From: Ruminococcus sp.
GTDB taxonomy: Bacteria; Bacillota; Clostridia; Oscillospirales; Ruminococcaceae
Direction of reading: 5' to 3'
Assembly: GCA_029063695.1 (NCBI GenBank)
Contig: JAIDNR010000159.1
Coordinates: 1-7,202, forward strand
Length of the DNA: 7,202 bases
In this document: positions 1-6,395 of the stretch, piece by piece
Layout of the letters: each line of letters starts with the position of its first letter
How positions within the stretch are numbered: the stretch's first letter is position 1
Position numbers and translations under genes: made by a program
Notes under the pieces: generated by a model
What the model was told of the DNA's origin: nothing
The model's input: the letters and a program-made list of their open reading frames with translations, nothing else
The model's database searches: none

Positions 1-22
1 AGATTTAGATATAAAATAACAG

Positions 23-53
23 AAAATCCCGACCACAAAAGTCGGGATTTTTT
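23..53 (+). terminator. Intrinsic terminator of an upstream transcription unit
   Basis: An 11-base-pair perfect stem (23-33 with 41-51) encloses a 7-base loop. Its G/C core is TCCCGAC/GTCGGGA, and a run of T (48-53) follows on the + strand. The A-run at the 5' side means it could also work, more weakly, on the - strand. It closes whatever gene lies left of the window and insulates the uvrB promoter from read-through. No coding sequence can be assigned to bases 1-22. Confidence 0.9.
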
Positions 54-68
54 ATTTGATTAAATAAA

Positions 69-80
69 GAAAATATGTTC
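69..80 (+). promoter_or_regulatory. Candidate LexA/DinR (SOS) operator upstream of uvrB
   Basis: The 12-mer GAAAATATGTTC matches the Gram-positive LexA/DinR core GAAC-RNRY-GTTC at 11 of 12 positions; only the last base of the left half-site differs (A for C). The outer C and G of the longer consensus are not matched. It lies about 30 bases upstream of the uvrB -10 element, across the -35 region, where a repressor would block RNA polymerase. uvrB-uvrA units are known DinR targets in Bacillus subtilis, so the position fits, but the site is imperfect and the region is AT-rich. Confidence 0.5.
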
Positions 81-106
81 TTGCTATTTATTTTTCTGTC
101 ACTATA

Positions 107-115
107 TGATATAAT
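107..115 (+). promoter_or_regulatory. Extended -10 promoter for the uvrB operon
   Basis: TGATATAAT combines the extended -10 dinucleotide TG (107-108), one spacer base and a perfect TATAAT (110-115). No good -35 hexamer lies 16-18 bases upstream (87-92 reads TTTATT), which is tolerable because extended -10 promoters depend less on the -35. Transcription should start near 122, leaving a leader of about 25 bases that includes the uvrB ribosome binding site GAAAGG (131-136). Confidence 0.7.
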
Positions 116-145
116 AGAAGTATACTATCCGAAAGGCGTGATTTT

Positions 146-2107
146 ATGGAACATTTCAGACTTCATTCGGAATACGCACCGGCAGGTGACCAGCCTCAGG
201 CAATTGATAAGCTTGTGACAGGTCTGAAATCAGGCGAAAAAGAACAGATTTTACTTGGCGTTACAGGTTCAGGAAAAACTTTTACTATGGCGAATGTAAT
301 TGCACAGATAAACAAGCCCACTCTTGTACTGGCACATAATAAAATACTTGCAGCTCAGTTATGTTCTGAGTTCAGGGAATTTTTTCCAGAAAATGCCGTT
401 GAATACTTTGTATCATATTATGACTATTATCAGCCCGAAGCGTATATTGCAAGTACGGACAGTTATATTGAGAAAGTTTCATCAATCAATGATGAAATAG
501 ACAAGCTCCGTCATTCCGCTACCACTGCACTCGCAGAACGCAGAGACGTTATAATAGTATCAAGTGTATCGTGTATCTATTCTCTGGGAAGTCCCGAAGA
601 ATACCGTGCAAACGTCGTTTCAGTCCGTAAGGGAATGGAAAAATCACGTGAACAGCTCATCGCCGAACTCGTCAAAATCCGCTACGAAAGAAATGATATT
701 GCTTTTGAGAGAAACAGATTCCGTGTGCGTGGCGACGTTCTGGAGATTTTTCCTGCAATGTCAAGCGATACGGCGATACGTGTTGAATATTTCGGTGATG
801 AAATTGACAGGATTTCAGAAATAAATGCTGTTACAGGTGAAGTCAAGGCAGTTGTTTCACATGCCGCTATTTTTCCTGCATCGCATTATATCATAAGTGA
901 CGACAAAATTGAATCCGCACTTAAAGAACTTGATAGTGAACTTGCGGAACGTATCGATTATTTTCAGCAGAATAATAAACTTATCGAGGCACAGCGTATT
1001 GAACAGCGTGTTCATTATGATATGGAGATGATACGTGAAGTAGGCTATTGCAGTGGCGTTGAAAATTATTCCCGTGTATTGTCCGGCAGACCCGCAGGAA
1101 GCAGTCCCTTGACGCTTTTTGACCATTTTCCCGATGATTTTCTGCTTATTGTTGATGAAAGTCATGTTACACTTCCTCAGGTTCGTGGAATGTATGCAGG
1201 AGACAGGGCAAGAAAAGAAAATCTTATTGAATACGGTTTCAGACTTCCGAGTGCATTTGATAACAGACCGCTTAATTTTGATGAATTCAATGACAGGATA
1301 AATCAGGCAATTTATGTCAGTGCCACTCCGGGACAGATTGAGCGTGAAAAGACTGATATAATCATTGAACAGCTTATCCGTCCGACAGGACTTGTTGACC
1401 CCGAAGTTATTGTCAAGCCCACATCGGGACAGATTGATGACTTGTATTGTGAAATAAATAAAAGAATTGACAGAAAAGAACGTGTGCTGATTACTACTCT
1501 CACAAAGAAAATGGCTGAGGATTTGACGGCTTATTATGACGAAATGGGAATAAAAATCCGCTATCTGCACCATGATATTGATACTATCGAACGTATGGAG
1601 ATTATCAAGGATTTACGAAACGGTGTATTTGATGTACTTGTCGGAATAAATCTGCTCCGTGAAGGACTTGACATTCCCGAAGTAAGTCTTATTGCGATTC
1701 TTGATGCGGACAAAGAGGGATTCCTCAGAAGCGATACTTCATTGATTCAGACTATAGGACGTGCCGCACGTAATGCAAACGGTCAGGTTATTATGTATGC
1801 CGACAGCATTACAGATTCTATGGAGCGTGCAATAATAGAGACTGAACGCCGTCGGAAATTGCAGATTGCTTTCAATCAGGAACACGGAATAGTGCCTAAA
1901 ACTATTATAAAAGAAGTCCGTGACGTACTTGAAATCACATCTAAAAATACAGTCGAAACAAAAACTAAAAAGAAGAAGATGTCACCTGCTGAAAAACAAC
2001 AGCTTATTGACAGGCTTACTGTTGAGATGAAGAATGCGGCGAAAATGCTGGAATTTGAACATGCTGCTTATCTTCGTGATAAAATCAATGAATTAAAGGA
2101 AGAATAA
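146..2107 (+). CDS. uvrB: UvrABC system protein B (excinuclease subunit B)
   Basis: UvrB is the cytoplasmic DNA helicase-like subunit of nucleotide excision repair. It is loaded by UvrA, opens and verifies the lesion, then recruits UvrC. The 653-residue product has the normal family length and all key elements. These are Walker A GVTGSGKT (38-45), the tyrosine-rich beta-hairpin YYDYYQP (91-97) that clamps one strand, the DESH motif II (337-340), YVSATPG (390-396), and helicase motif VI QTIGRAAR (535-542). After a lysine-rich linker (about 601-606), a C-terminal UVR coiled-coil domain (about 617-652) is the expected contact for UvrC and UvrA. ATG at 146 follows GAAAGG with a 9-base spacer, and the N-terminus FRLHSEYAPAGDQPQAI is typical of UvrB. 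It is the first gene of the unit with the NADAR gene and uvrA. The promoter and candidate LexA site upstream suggest damage-inducible expression. No defects are seen. Confidence 0.98.
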   Translation: MEHFRLHSEYAPAGDQPQAIDKLVTGLKSGEKEQILLGVTGSGKTFTMANVIAQINKPTLVLAHNKILAAQLCSEFREFFPENAVEYFVSYYDYYQPEAYIASTDSYIEKVSSINDEIDKLRHSATTALAERRDVIIVSSVSCIYSLGSPEEYRANVVSVRKGMEKSREQLIAELVKIRYERNDIAFERNRFRVRGDVLEIFPAMSSDTAIRVEYFGDEIDRISEINAVTGEVKAVVSHAAIFPASHYIISDDKIESALKELDSELAERIDYFQQNNKLIEAQRIEQRVHYDMEMIREVGYCSGVENYSRVLSGRPAGSSPLTLFDHFPDDFLLIVDESHVTLPQVRGMYAGDRARKENLIEYGFRLPSAFDNRPLNFDEFNDRINQAIYVSATPGQIEREKTDIIIEQLIRPTGLVDPEVIVKPTSGQIDDLYCEINKRIDRKERVLITTLTKKMAEDLTAYYDEMGIKIRYLHHDIDTIERMEIIKDLRNGVFDVLVGINLLREGLDIPEVSLIAILDADKEGFLRSDTSLIQTIGRAARNANGQVIMYADSITDSMERAIIETERRRKLQIAFNQEHGIVPKTIIKEVRDVLEITSKNTVETKTKKKKMSPAEKQQLIDRLTVEMKNAAKMLEFEHAAYLRDKINELKEE

Positions 2108-2108
2108 T

Positions 2109-2654
2109 ATGAAATATACAAAGGATATGACAATAAAAAGATTCAACGATGGTGAACGTATGAAATATATATTTTTCTGGGGACATAAACCGTCCGCAGA
2201 CGGAAGTATCACGAAAAGCTGTTTCAGTCAGTGGTATGACTGCCGTTTTACTGTGGACGGCGTGGAATATTCTACGGCTGAGCAGTACATGATGTCACAG
2301 AAAGCACTGCTTTTCGGTGATGAAAATATATACAGCGAGATTATGAAAGCATCTCACCCGAATCAGTTTAAATCTCTTGGACGCAAAATATCAGGTTTTG
2401 ATGAAAAAGTATGGAACGAAAATAAGACTGATATTGTTATAAAGGGAAATACTGCAAAATTTTCACAGAATCAGGAATTAAAGTATTTTCTGCTGAATAC
2501 AAACGACAGAGTACTTGTTGAGGCAAGTTCCTATGATAAAATATGGGGAATCGGAATGTCCGCAAATAGTTCGGGCATTGAAAATCCGAATTGCTGGAAT
2601 GGTGAAAATCTTCTCGGCTTCTGTCTTATGGAAGTACGTGATATTATAAAGTGA
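2109..2654 (+). CDS. NADAR-family (YbiA-like) N-glycosidase, possible DNA ADP-ribose hydrolase
   Basis: This is a 181-residue cytoplasmic protein of the NADAR superfamily. The sequence shows the family blocks in order: YIFFWGHKP (20-28), FSQWYDCRF (39-47), YSTAEQYMMSQKA (54-66) with the conserved acidic residue E58, LVEASSYDKIWGIG (136-149) and NLLGFCLMEVR (167-177). Known members include YbiA, reported to cleave the N-glycosidic bond of a reactive riboflavin-pathway intermediate, and enzymes that remove ADP-ribose from guanine in DNA as antitoxins to DarT1-like toxins. Which substrate this one uses cannot be read from sequence; its place between uvrB and uvrA favours a DNA-repair role (inference). 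ATG 2109 lies one base after the uvrB stop, with AAAGGA at 2095-2100 inside uvrB, so translation is probably coupled. In-frame ATGs at 2127 and 2160 are alternative starts, and the recognisable domain begins only around residue 18-20. No DarT-like toxin gene is visible nearby. Confidence 0.88.
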   Translation: MKYTKDMTIKRFNDGERMKYIFFWGHKPSADGSITKSCFSQWYDCRFTVDGVEYSTAEQYMMSQKALLFGDENIYSEIMKASHPNQFKSLGRKISGFDEKVWNENKTDIVIKGNTAKFSQNQELKYFLLNTNDRVLVEASSYDKIWGIGMSANSSGIENPNCWNGENLLGFCLMEVRDIIK

Positions 2655-2666
2655 GGTTAATCTGAA

Positions 2667-5486
2667 ATGACGGATAAAATAATTATCAAAGGTGCAAGAG
2701 TAAATAATTTAAAGAATATCGACGTTGAACTTCCGAGAGATAAGCTTAGTGTCATGACCGGTCTTTCGGGTTCGGGAAAATCATCGCTTGCGTTTGATAC
2801 GATATATGCGGACGGTCAGAGACGTTATGTGGAAAGTCTTTCGTCATACGCACGTATGTTTCTGGGTCAGATGGAAAAGCCCGATGTTGACAGTATAGAG
2901 GGACTTTCTCCCGCAATTTCAATCGACCAGAAAACCACTTCAAAGAATCCACGTTCAACAGTCGGTACAGTTACGGAAATTTATGATTATCTCCGTCTGC
3001 TTTATGCAAGAATCGGTATACCGCACTGCCCGATATGCGGACGTGAAATCACACAGCAGACTATTGACCAGATGGTTGACAGAATAATGTCGCTTCCCGA
3101 AAGAACTAAAATCAGACTTCTTGCACCAATTGTCCGCAGACGTAAGGGACAGTATACAAAAGAACTTGAATCTGCTAAAAAATCGGGATTTGTCCGTGCG
3201 AGAATCGACGGTATAGACTACGAACTTACAGAAGATATAAAGCTTGATAAAAATAAAAAGCATGATATTGAAATTATCGTTGACAGACTGATAGTCAAAG
3301 AGGGGATTGAGACAAGACTGACTGACAGTCTTGAAACTGTTTTCAAGCTTACTGAGGGACTTGCTGTTGTTGATGTGATTGATGGTGAAGAAATAATTTT
3401 TTCACAGAACTTTGCCTGTCCCGAACATAATATAAGTATCGGCGAACTTGAACCCGTCGTATTTTCTTTTAATAATCCTATGGGAGCTTGTCCGAAATGT
3501 ACGGGTCTTGGAATGTTCAGACAGATTGAGTCAAAAACAATAGTTCCGAATAAGGATTTGTCGATTTTGGAAGGTGCTATAACTGCTAACGGCTGGAATA
3601 GCCTTGGTGAAATGTCAATTGCAATGATGTACTATAAGGCAATTTCAGAGAAATATAATATTCCGCTTGATGTACCTGTAAAAGAACTGACAAAAGAACA
3701 GCTTGATATTTTTCTGTACGGTACAGGTGATACGGAACTTGAACTGTATCGTCCCGAATCTTTGGGCGGAGGAAAATATAAAACTCCGTTTGAAGGTGTA
3801 ATCCATAATCTTGAAAGACGTTATCATGAATCAGGAAGCGACTATTCAAAGGCTGCTATCGAGGACTGCATGACGGAATCAATATGTCCCAAATGCAAGG
3901 GCAAGCGACTTAAACCCGAATATCTTGCTGTAACCGTCGGCGGAAAGAATATCAGCGAACTGACTGATATGTCTGTCCGTGATGAACTGGAATTTTTCAA
4001 TAATCTTAATCTGTCCGAACATGAAAAATTCATAGGTGAGCGAATTATCAAGGAAATAAAGGAACGTCTCGGATTTCTGAGCAGTGTGGGACTTGAATAT
4101 CTTACTCTTTCACGTTCATCAGGTACACTTTCGGGCGGTGAAAGCCAGAGAATCCGTCTTGCAACCCAGATTGGCTCGTCGCTTGTGGGAGTACTTTATA
4201 TTCTCGACGAACCAAGTATCGGACTTCATCAGCGTGACAACGATAAGCTTATTGCTACTCTCAAACGTCTCAGAGATTTGGGCAATACTCTTATTGTTGT
4301 TGAACATGATGATGATACAATGCTTGCAGCTGATTATATTGTTGATATAGGTCCGGGTGCAGGCGTAAACGGTGGTGAAGTAGTATTTTCGGGTACTGTT
4401 GATAAGCTTCTGAAATGTAAAAACTCCGTTACCGGACAGTATCTCAGCGGCAGGAAAAAAATACCCGTACCTGTAAGCAGACGTGAGGGAAACGGAAAAT
4501 TCCTGACGATTGAGGGTGCAAAAGAACATAATCTCAGAAATATTGATGTTAAAATTCCGCTGGGTAAATTTATATGCGTTACAGGTGTTTCGGGAAGCGG
4601 AAAATCTTCTCTTGTAAATGAAATTATCTATAAGTATCTCGCTGCAAAACTTAACCATGCAAAGACTTTTGCAGGTGACTTCAAAAAAATTGAGGGTCTT
4701 GAAAATCTTGATAAGGTTATATGCATTGACCAGTCGCCAATCGGACGCACTCCACGTTCAAATCCCGCAACTTATACGGGCGTTTTCAGTGATATTCGTG
4801 ACTTGTTCGCAAAGACTCCCGATGCTAAGGCAAGAGGTTACACAAACGGACGTTTCAGTTTTAATGTGAAAGGCGGACGCTGTGAAGCGTGTGAGGGAGA
4901 CGGTATAATCAAGATTGAAATGCACTTTCTGCCTGATGTTTATGTACCGTGCGAAGTATGCAAGGGAAAGAGATATAACCGTGAAACTCTGGAAGTTCAC
5001 TATAAAGGCAAGTCAATTTATGATGTACTTGAAATGACTGTTGATGAGGGTGTTGAATTTTTTGAGCATCTCCCGAAAATTGCAAGAAAACTCAGAACTT
5101 TACAGGAAGTCGGACTTGGATATATCAAAATCGGACAGTCTGCCACGACTCTTTCAGGCGGAGAAGCTCAGCGTGTGAAGCTTTCAACAGAACTTTCAAA
5201 GCGTTCAACAGGACAGACTATATATATTCTTGATGAACCTACAACAGGACTGCATACTGCTGATGTTCACAAGCTTATTGATGTACTTCATGAACTCACA
5301 AATCAGGGAAATACTGTTCTTGTGATTGAACATAATCTCAATGTGATAAAGTCTGCCGATTATATCATTGACTTAGGTCCTGAGGGCGGAGACGGCGGAG
5401 GTACTGTCGTTGCACAGGGTACACCGGAGCAAGTGGCAGAGTGTGAGAAGTCATATACAGGAAAATATCTGAAAAAATATTTGTAA
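2667..5486 (+). CDS. uvrA: UvrABC system protein A (excinuclease ATPase subunit)
   Basis: UvrA is the dimeric ABC-type ATPase that scans DNA for bulky damage and delivers UvrB. At 939 residues it is the usual length, with two complete ATPase modules. Module I has Walker A GLSGSGKSS (32-40), signature LSGGESQ (488-494) and Walker B ILDEP (D514-E515). Module II has Walker A GVSGSGKS (640-647), signature LSGGEAQ (829-835) and Walker B ILDEP (D856-E857). The zinc modules are also present: CxxC at 121/124, C251/H254 with C275/C278, C407/C410, and C739/C742 with C762/C765, the last being the DNA-contacting zinc finger. One ligand of the 251-278 module is His rather than the common Cys, which can still bind zinc. 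ATG 2667 follows GAGG (2653-2656) with a 10-base spacer; the ribosome site overlaps the NADAR stop codon and the genes are 12 bases apart, so the three are almost certainly co-transcribed. No clear terminator follows. Confidence 0.98.
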   Translation: MTDKIIIKGARVNNLKNIDVELPRDKLSVMTGLSGSGKSSLAFDTIYADGQRRYVESLSSYARMFLGQMEKPDVDSIEGLSPAISIDQKTTSKNPRSTVGTVTEIYDYLRLLYARIGIPHCPICGREITQQTIDQMVDRIMSLPERTKIRLLAPIVRRRKGQYTKELESAKKSGFVRARIDGIDYELTEDIKLDKNKKHDIEIIVDRLIVKEGIETRLTDSLETVFKLTEGLAVVDVIDGEEIIFSQNFACPEHNISIGELEPVVFSFNNPMGACPKCTGLGMFRQIESKTIVPNKDLSILEGAITANGWNSLGEMSIAMMYYKAISEKYNIPLDVPVKELTKEQLDIFLYGTGDTELELYRPESLGGGKYKTPFEGVIHNLERRYHESGSDYSKAAIEDCMTESICPKCKGKRLKPEYLAVTVGGKNISELTDMSVRDELEFFNNLNLSEHEKFIGERIIKEIKERLGFLSSVGLEYLTLSRSSGTLSGGESQRIRLATQIGSSLVGVLYILDEPSIGLHQRDNDKLIATLKRLRDLGNTLIVVEHDDDTMLAADYIVDIGPGAGVNGGEVVFSGTVDKLLKCKNSVTGQYLSGRKKIPVPVSRREGNGKFLTIEGAKEHNLRNIDVKIPLGKFICVTGVSGSGKSSLVNEIIYKYLAAKLNHAKTFAGDFKKIEGLENLDKVICIDQSPIGRTPRSNPATYTGVFSDIRDLFAKTPDAKARGYTNGRFSFNVKGGRCEACEGDGIIKIEMHFLPDVYVPCEVCKGKRYNRETLEVHYKGKSIYDVLEMTVDEGVEFFEHLPKIARKLRTLQEVGLGYIKIGQSATTLSGGEAQRVKLSTELSKRSTGQTIYILDEPTTGLHTADVHKLIDVLHELTNQGNTVLVIEHNLNVIKSADYIIDLGPEGGDGGGTVVAQGTPEQVAECEKSYTGKYLKKYL

Positions 5487-5574
5487 TATATGCTGAATAT
5501 TTTATGGTAAATTTGTGCAGATATACGAAATTGATTCTTGAAGTGAGTAAAAACAAGGGTTTTGTCGTCTGTAC

Positions 5575-5580
5575 TATAAT
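5575..5580 (+). promoter_or_regulatory. Possible -10 element for the dockerin/radical SAM genes
   Basis: A perfect TATAAT lies 42 bases before the likely start codon at 5623. No -35 hexamer is found at 16-18 bases, and there is no extended -10 TG, so the call rests on the -10 alone in an AT-rich spacer. The 136-base gap after uvrA and the change of function argue for a separate transcription unit. The gap lacks a strong terminator: the only hairpin-like stretch, AAAAC/GTTTT near 5550-5564, is short and has little G/C. Read-through from uvrA therefore cannot be excluded. Confidence 0.4.
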
Positions 5581-5622
5581 AAGCAATATAAACCCTATAT
5601 ATAATGAAAGGTAGTGTGTATT

Positions 5623-5703
5623 ATGAAAAAAACTTTACAGACTGTTATAACGGCGGCGATGTTTGCGGCGGCTTCATCGGCATATGACTGTAATTCTTTC
5701 GCT
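5623..5703 (+). other. Predicted Sec signal peptide of the dockerin protein
   Basis: Residues 1-27 have a basic start (MKK), a hydrophobic Ala-rich core (about 8-17) and a polar tail. Likely cleavage is after SFA (25-27), or alternatively after SSA (18-20). There is a Cys at 23, but it lacks the residues of a lipobox, so a lipoprotein is not favoured. Export agrees with a dockerin that must meet a surface cohesin. The exact cleavage site is a prediction. Confidence 0.75.
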
Positions 5704-6381
5704 GGAGAAATACAGGATACGTCTCCTGAAATGACAGCAGAAACTGTCACAACTGATTATGACCCTGCTACTGAAGAGCAGGAAGATGTTTATGGTCCTC
5801 CGCCTGCATGGAATACACCAATCGAAAGTGTGCAGACTACAGCAACAAATGAAATTCCTGCTCCTGTCTACGGTCCTCCGCTTGCATGGACAACAACATC
5901 TGAAATCGATTTGCCTGTACCTACAACAATGCCCACTACAGAAGAACCTGTGTGTGTTTATGGTCCTCCTATTGCATGGGAAACAACAACTGCTGAACCT
6001 GAACTGACAACGCAGACAACAATAATACCTTTGCCTGTATATGGTCCTCCTGCTGCATGGATTGGCGACCTTAATGAAGATGACAGAGTTGACGTTTTTG
6101 ATATGATTGAACTCAAAAATATGTATCTTAATGGTATAACAAAAGATTCTATGGATTTGTACAGAGCTGATATAAATCAGGACGGCAAAATCGATATGGC
6201 AGATTTGGTAATGCTACAGAATTATCTGCTCGGCAGGACTAAGAAAATATATGACCACCAGTTTGAAGAACCTAAGCCGACAGAACCGCAAAAATCGTAT
6301 GTAAATACAACAAATACGACAGCTACAACAACAGAGCCGATTCCTGAATGTGTATACGGTCCGCCGATTGCTTTTGACTGA
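5623..6381 (+). CDS. Exported dockerin protein with five VYGPPxA(W/F) motifs; candidate radical SAM substrate
   Basis: I do not recognise a named family for the whole protein. It has 252 residues from ATG 5623, chosen because GAAAGG (5606-5611) lies 11 bases upstream; an in-frame GTG at 5614 would sit only 2 bases from that site. Residues 1-27 look like a Sec signal peptide. The rest is low-complexity Thr/Pro/Glu linker carrying VYGPPxA(W/F) at 56-63, 82-89, 112-119, 139-146 and 244-251, the last ending one residue before the C-terminus. A type I dockerin occupies about 148-204. All four tryptophans of the protein lie in the motifs. There is no catalytic domain, so this is not an ordinary cellulosomal enzyme. 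The next gene, 14 bases on, encodes a radical SAM enzyme, which makes this a plausible multi-core modified-peptide precursor that is then exported and docked to a cohesin (inference). Alternatives are a structural or adhesive cell-surface protein, or a scaffold-bound peptide with no modification. Confidence 0.85.
   Translation: MKKTLQTVITAAMFAAASSAYDCNSFAGEIQDTSPEMTAETVTTDYDPATEEQEDVYGPPPAWNTPIESVQTTATNEIPAPVYGPPLAWTTTSEIDLPVPTTMPTTEEPVCVYGPPIAWETTTAEPELTTQTTIIPLPVYGPPAAWIGDLNEDDRVDVFDMIELKNMYLNGITKDSMDLYRADINQDGKIDMADLVMLQNYLLGRTKKIYDHQFEEPKPTEPQKSYVNTTNTTATTTEPIPECVYGPPIAFD
5788..5811 (+). repeat. Motif copy 1, VYGPPPAW
   Basis: This is residues 56-63 of the dockerin protein, preceded by an acidic EED-like stretch (EEQED) rather than by the Pro or Cys seen at later copies. 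It is the only copy with a third consecutive proline. The variable sixth position is Pro here. Confidence 0.9.
5866..5889 (+). repeat. Motif copy 2, VYGPPLAW
   Basis: This is residues 82-89, starting 26 residues after copy 1. It is preceded by Pro and followed by a Thr-rich linker (TTTSE). Val and Tyr use GTC and TAC, where copy 1 uses GTT and TAT. Confidence 0.9.
5956..5979 (+). repeat. Motif copy 3, CVYGPPIAW
   Basis: This is residues 112-119, starting 30 residues after copy 2. It is directly preceded by Cys111, one of only two cysteines expected to remain after signal-peptide removal at residue 27. Confidence 0.9.
6037..6060 (+). repeat. Motif copy 4, VYGPPAAW
   Basis: This is residues 139-146, starting 27 residues after copy 3. 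It abuts the dockerin: only Ile147 separates its Trp from the Gly-Asp that opens the first calcium loop. Confidence 0.9.
6064..6234 (+). other. Type I dockerin domain
   Basis: Residues 148-204 contain two F-hand calcium-binding repeats. The first has D149, N151, D153, D157 and D160; the second has D183, N185, D187, D191 and D194. Each is followed by a helix ending in the Leu-Gly or Asn-Gly typical of dockerins (YLNG, YLLG). The residues at loop positions 10-11, which usually set cohesin specificity, are Val-Phe and Met-Ala. Dockerins bind cohesin modules on scaffoldins or cell-surface proteins. Spacing and ligand pattern are complete, so the domain is expected to be functional. Confidence 0.9.
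6352..6375 (+). repeat. Motif copy 5, CVYGPPIAF, at the C-terminus
   Basis: This is residues 244-251, followed only by Asp252 and the stop. It lies 105 residues after copy 4, beyond the dockerin and a second Thr-rich linker. It shares CVYGPPIA with copy 3 but ends in Phe instead of Trp, so the eighth position requires an aromatic residue rather than Trp. Its codons (CCG CCG, GCT) are the most diverged of the set. Confidence 0.9.
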
Positions 6382-6382
6382 T

Positions 6383-6388
6383 AAGGAG
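6383..6388 (+). promoter_or_regulatory. Strong ribosome binding site of the radical SAM gene
   Basis: AAGGAG lies immediately after the dockerin-gene stop and 7 bases before ATG 6396. It fixes the start of the partial radical SAM gene and suggests efficient translation from the same transcript as the dockerin gene. Confidence 0.85.
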
Positions 6389-6395
6389 AAACAAA

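Noticed and set aside
857..1573. A 238-codon open frame on the minus strand within uvrB
   Set aside because: It lies wholly antisense to a complete, well-conserved uvrB and encodes no recognisable domain. It is explained by the uvrB codon pattern.
2109..2654. NADAR gene as a recently acquired mobile insertion between uvrB and uvrA
   Set aside because: No repeats, mobility genes or obvious base-composition shift flank it, and the tight spacing with coupled ribosome sites looks like a settled operon member.
4119..4658. A 179-codon open frame on the minus strand within uvrA
   Set aside because: It is antisense to the UvrA ATPase region with conserved motifs on the + strand, and the product has no family resemblance.
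5550..5564. Possible terminator hairpin after uvrA (AAAAC...GTTTT)
   Set aside because: The stem is five bases with a single G-C pair and no convincing T-run, so it is too weak to call.
5614..5622. GTG at 5614 as the start of the dockerin protein, adding three residues before MKK
   Set aside because: It sits only 2 bases after the GAAAGG ribosome site. ATG 5623 gives better spacing and a standard signal-peptide start.
5788..6375. Reading the five motifs as recent tandem DNA duplications or a CRISPR-like array
   Set aside because: Units are in frame, spaced irregularly (26, 30, 27 and 105 residues), differ at many synonymous sites, and the spacers encode Thr/Pro linkers and a dockerin.
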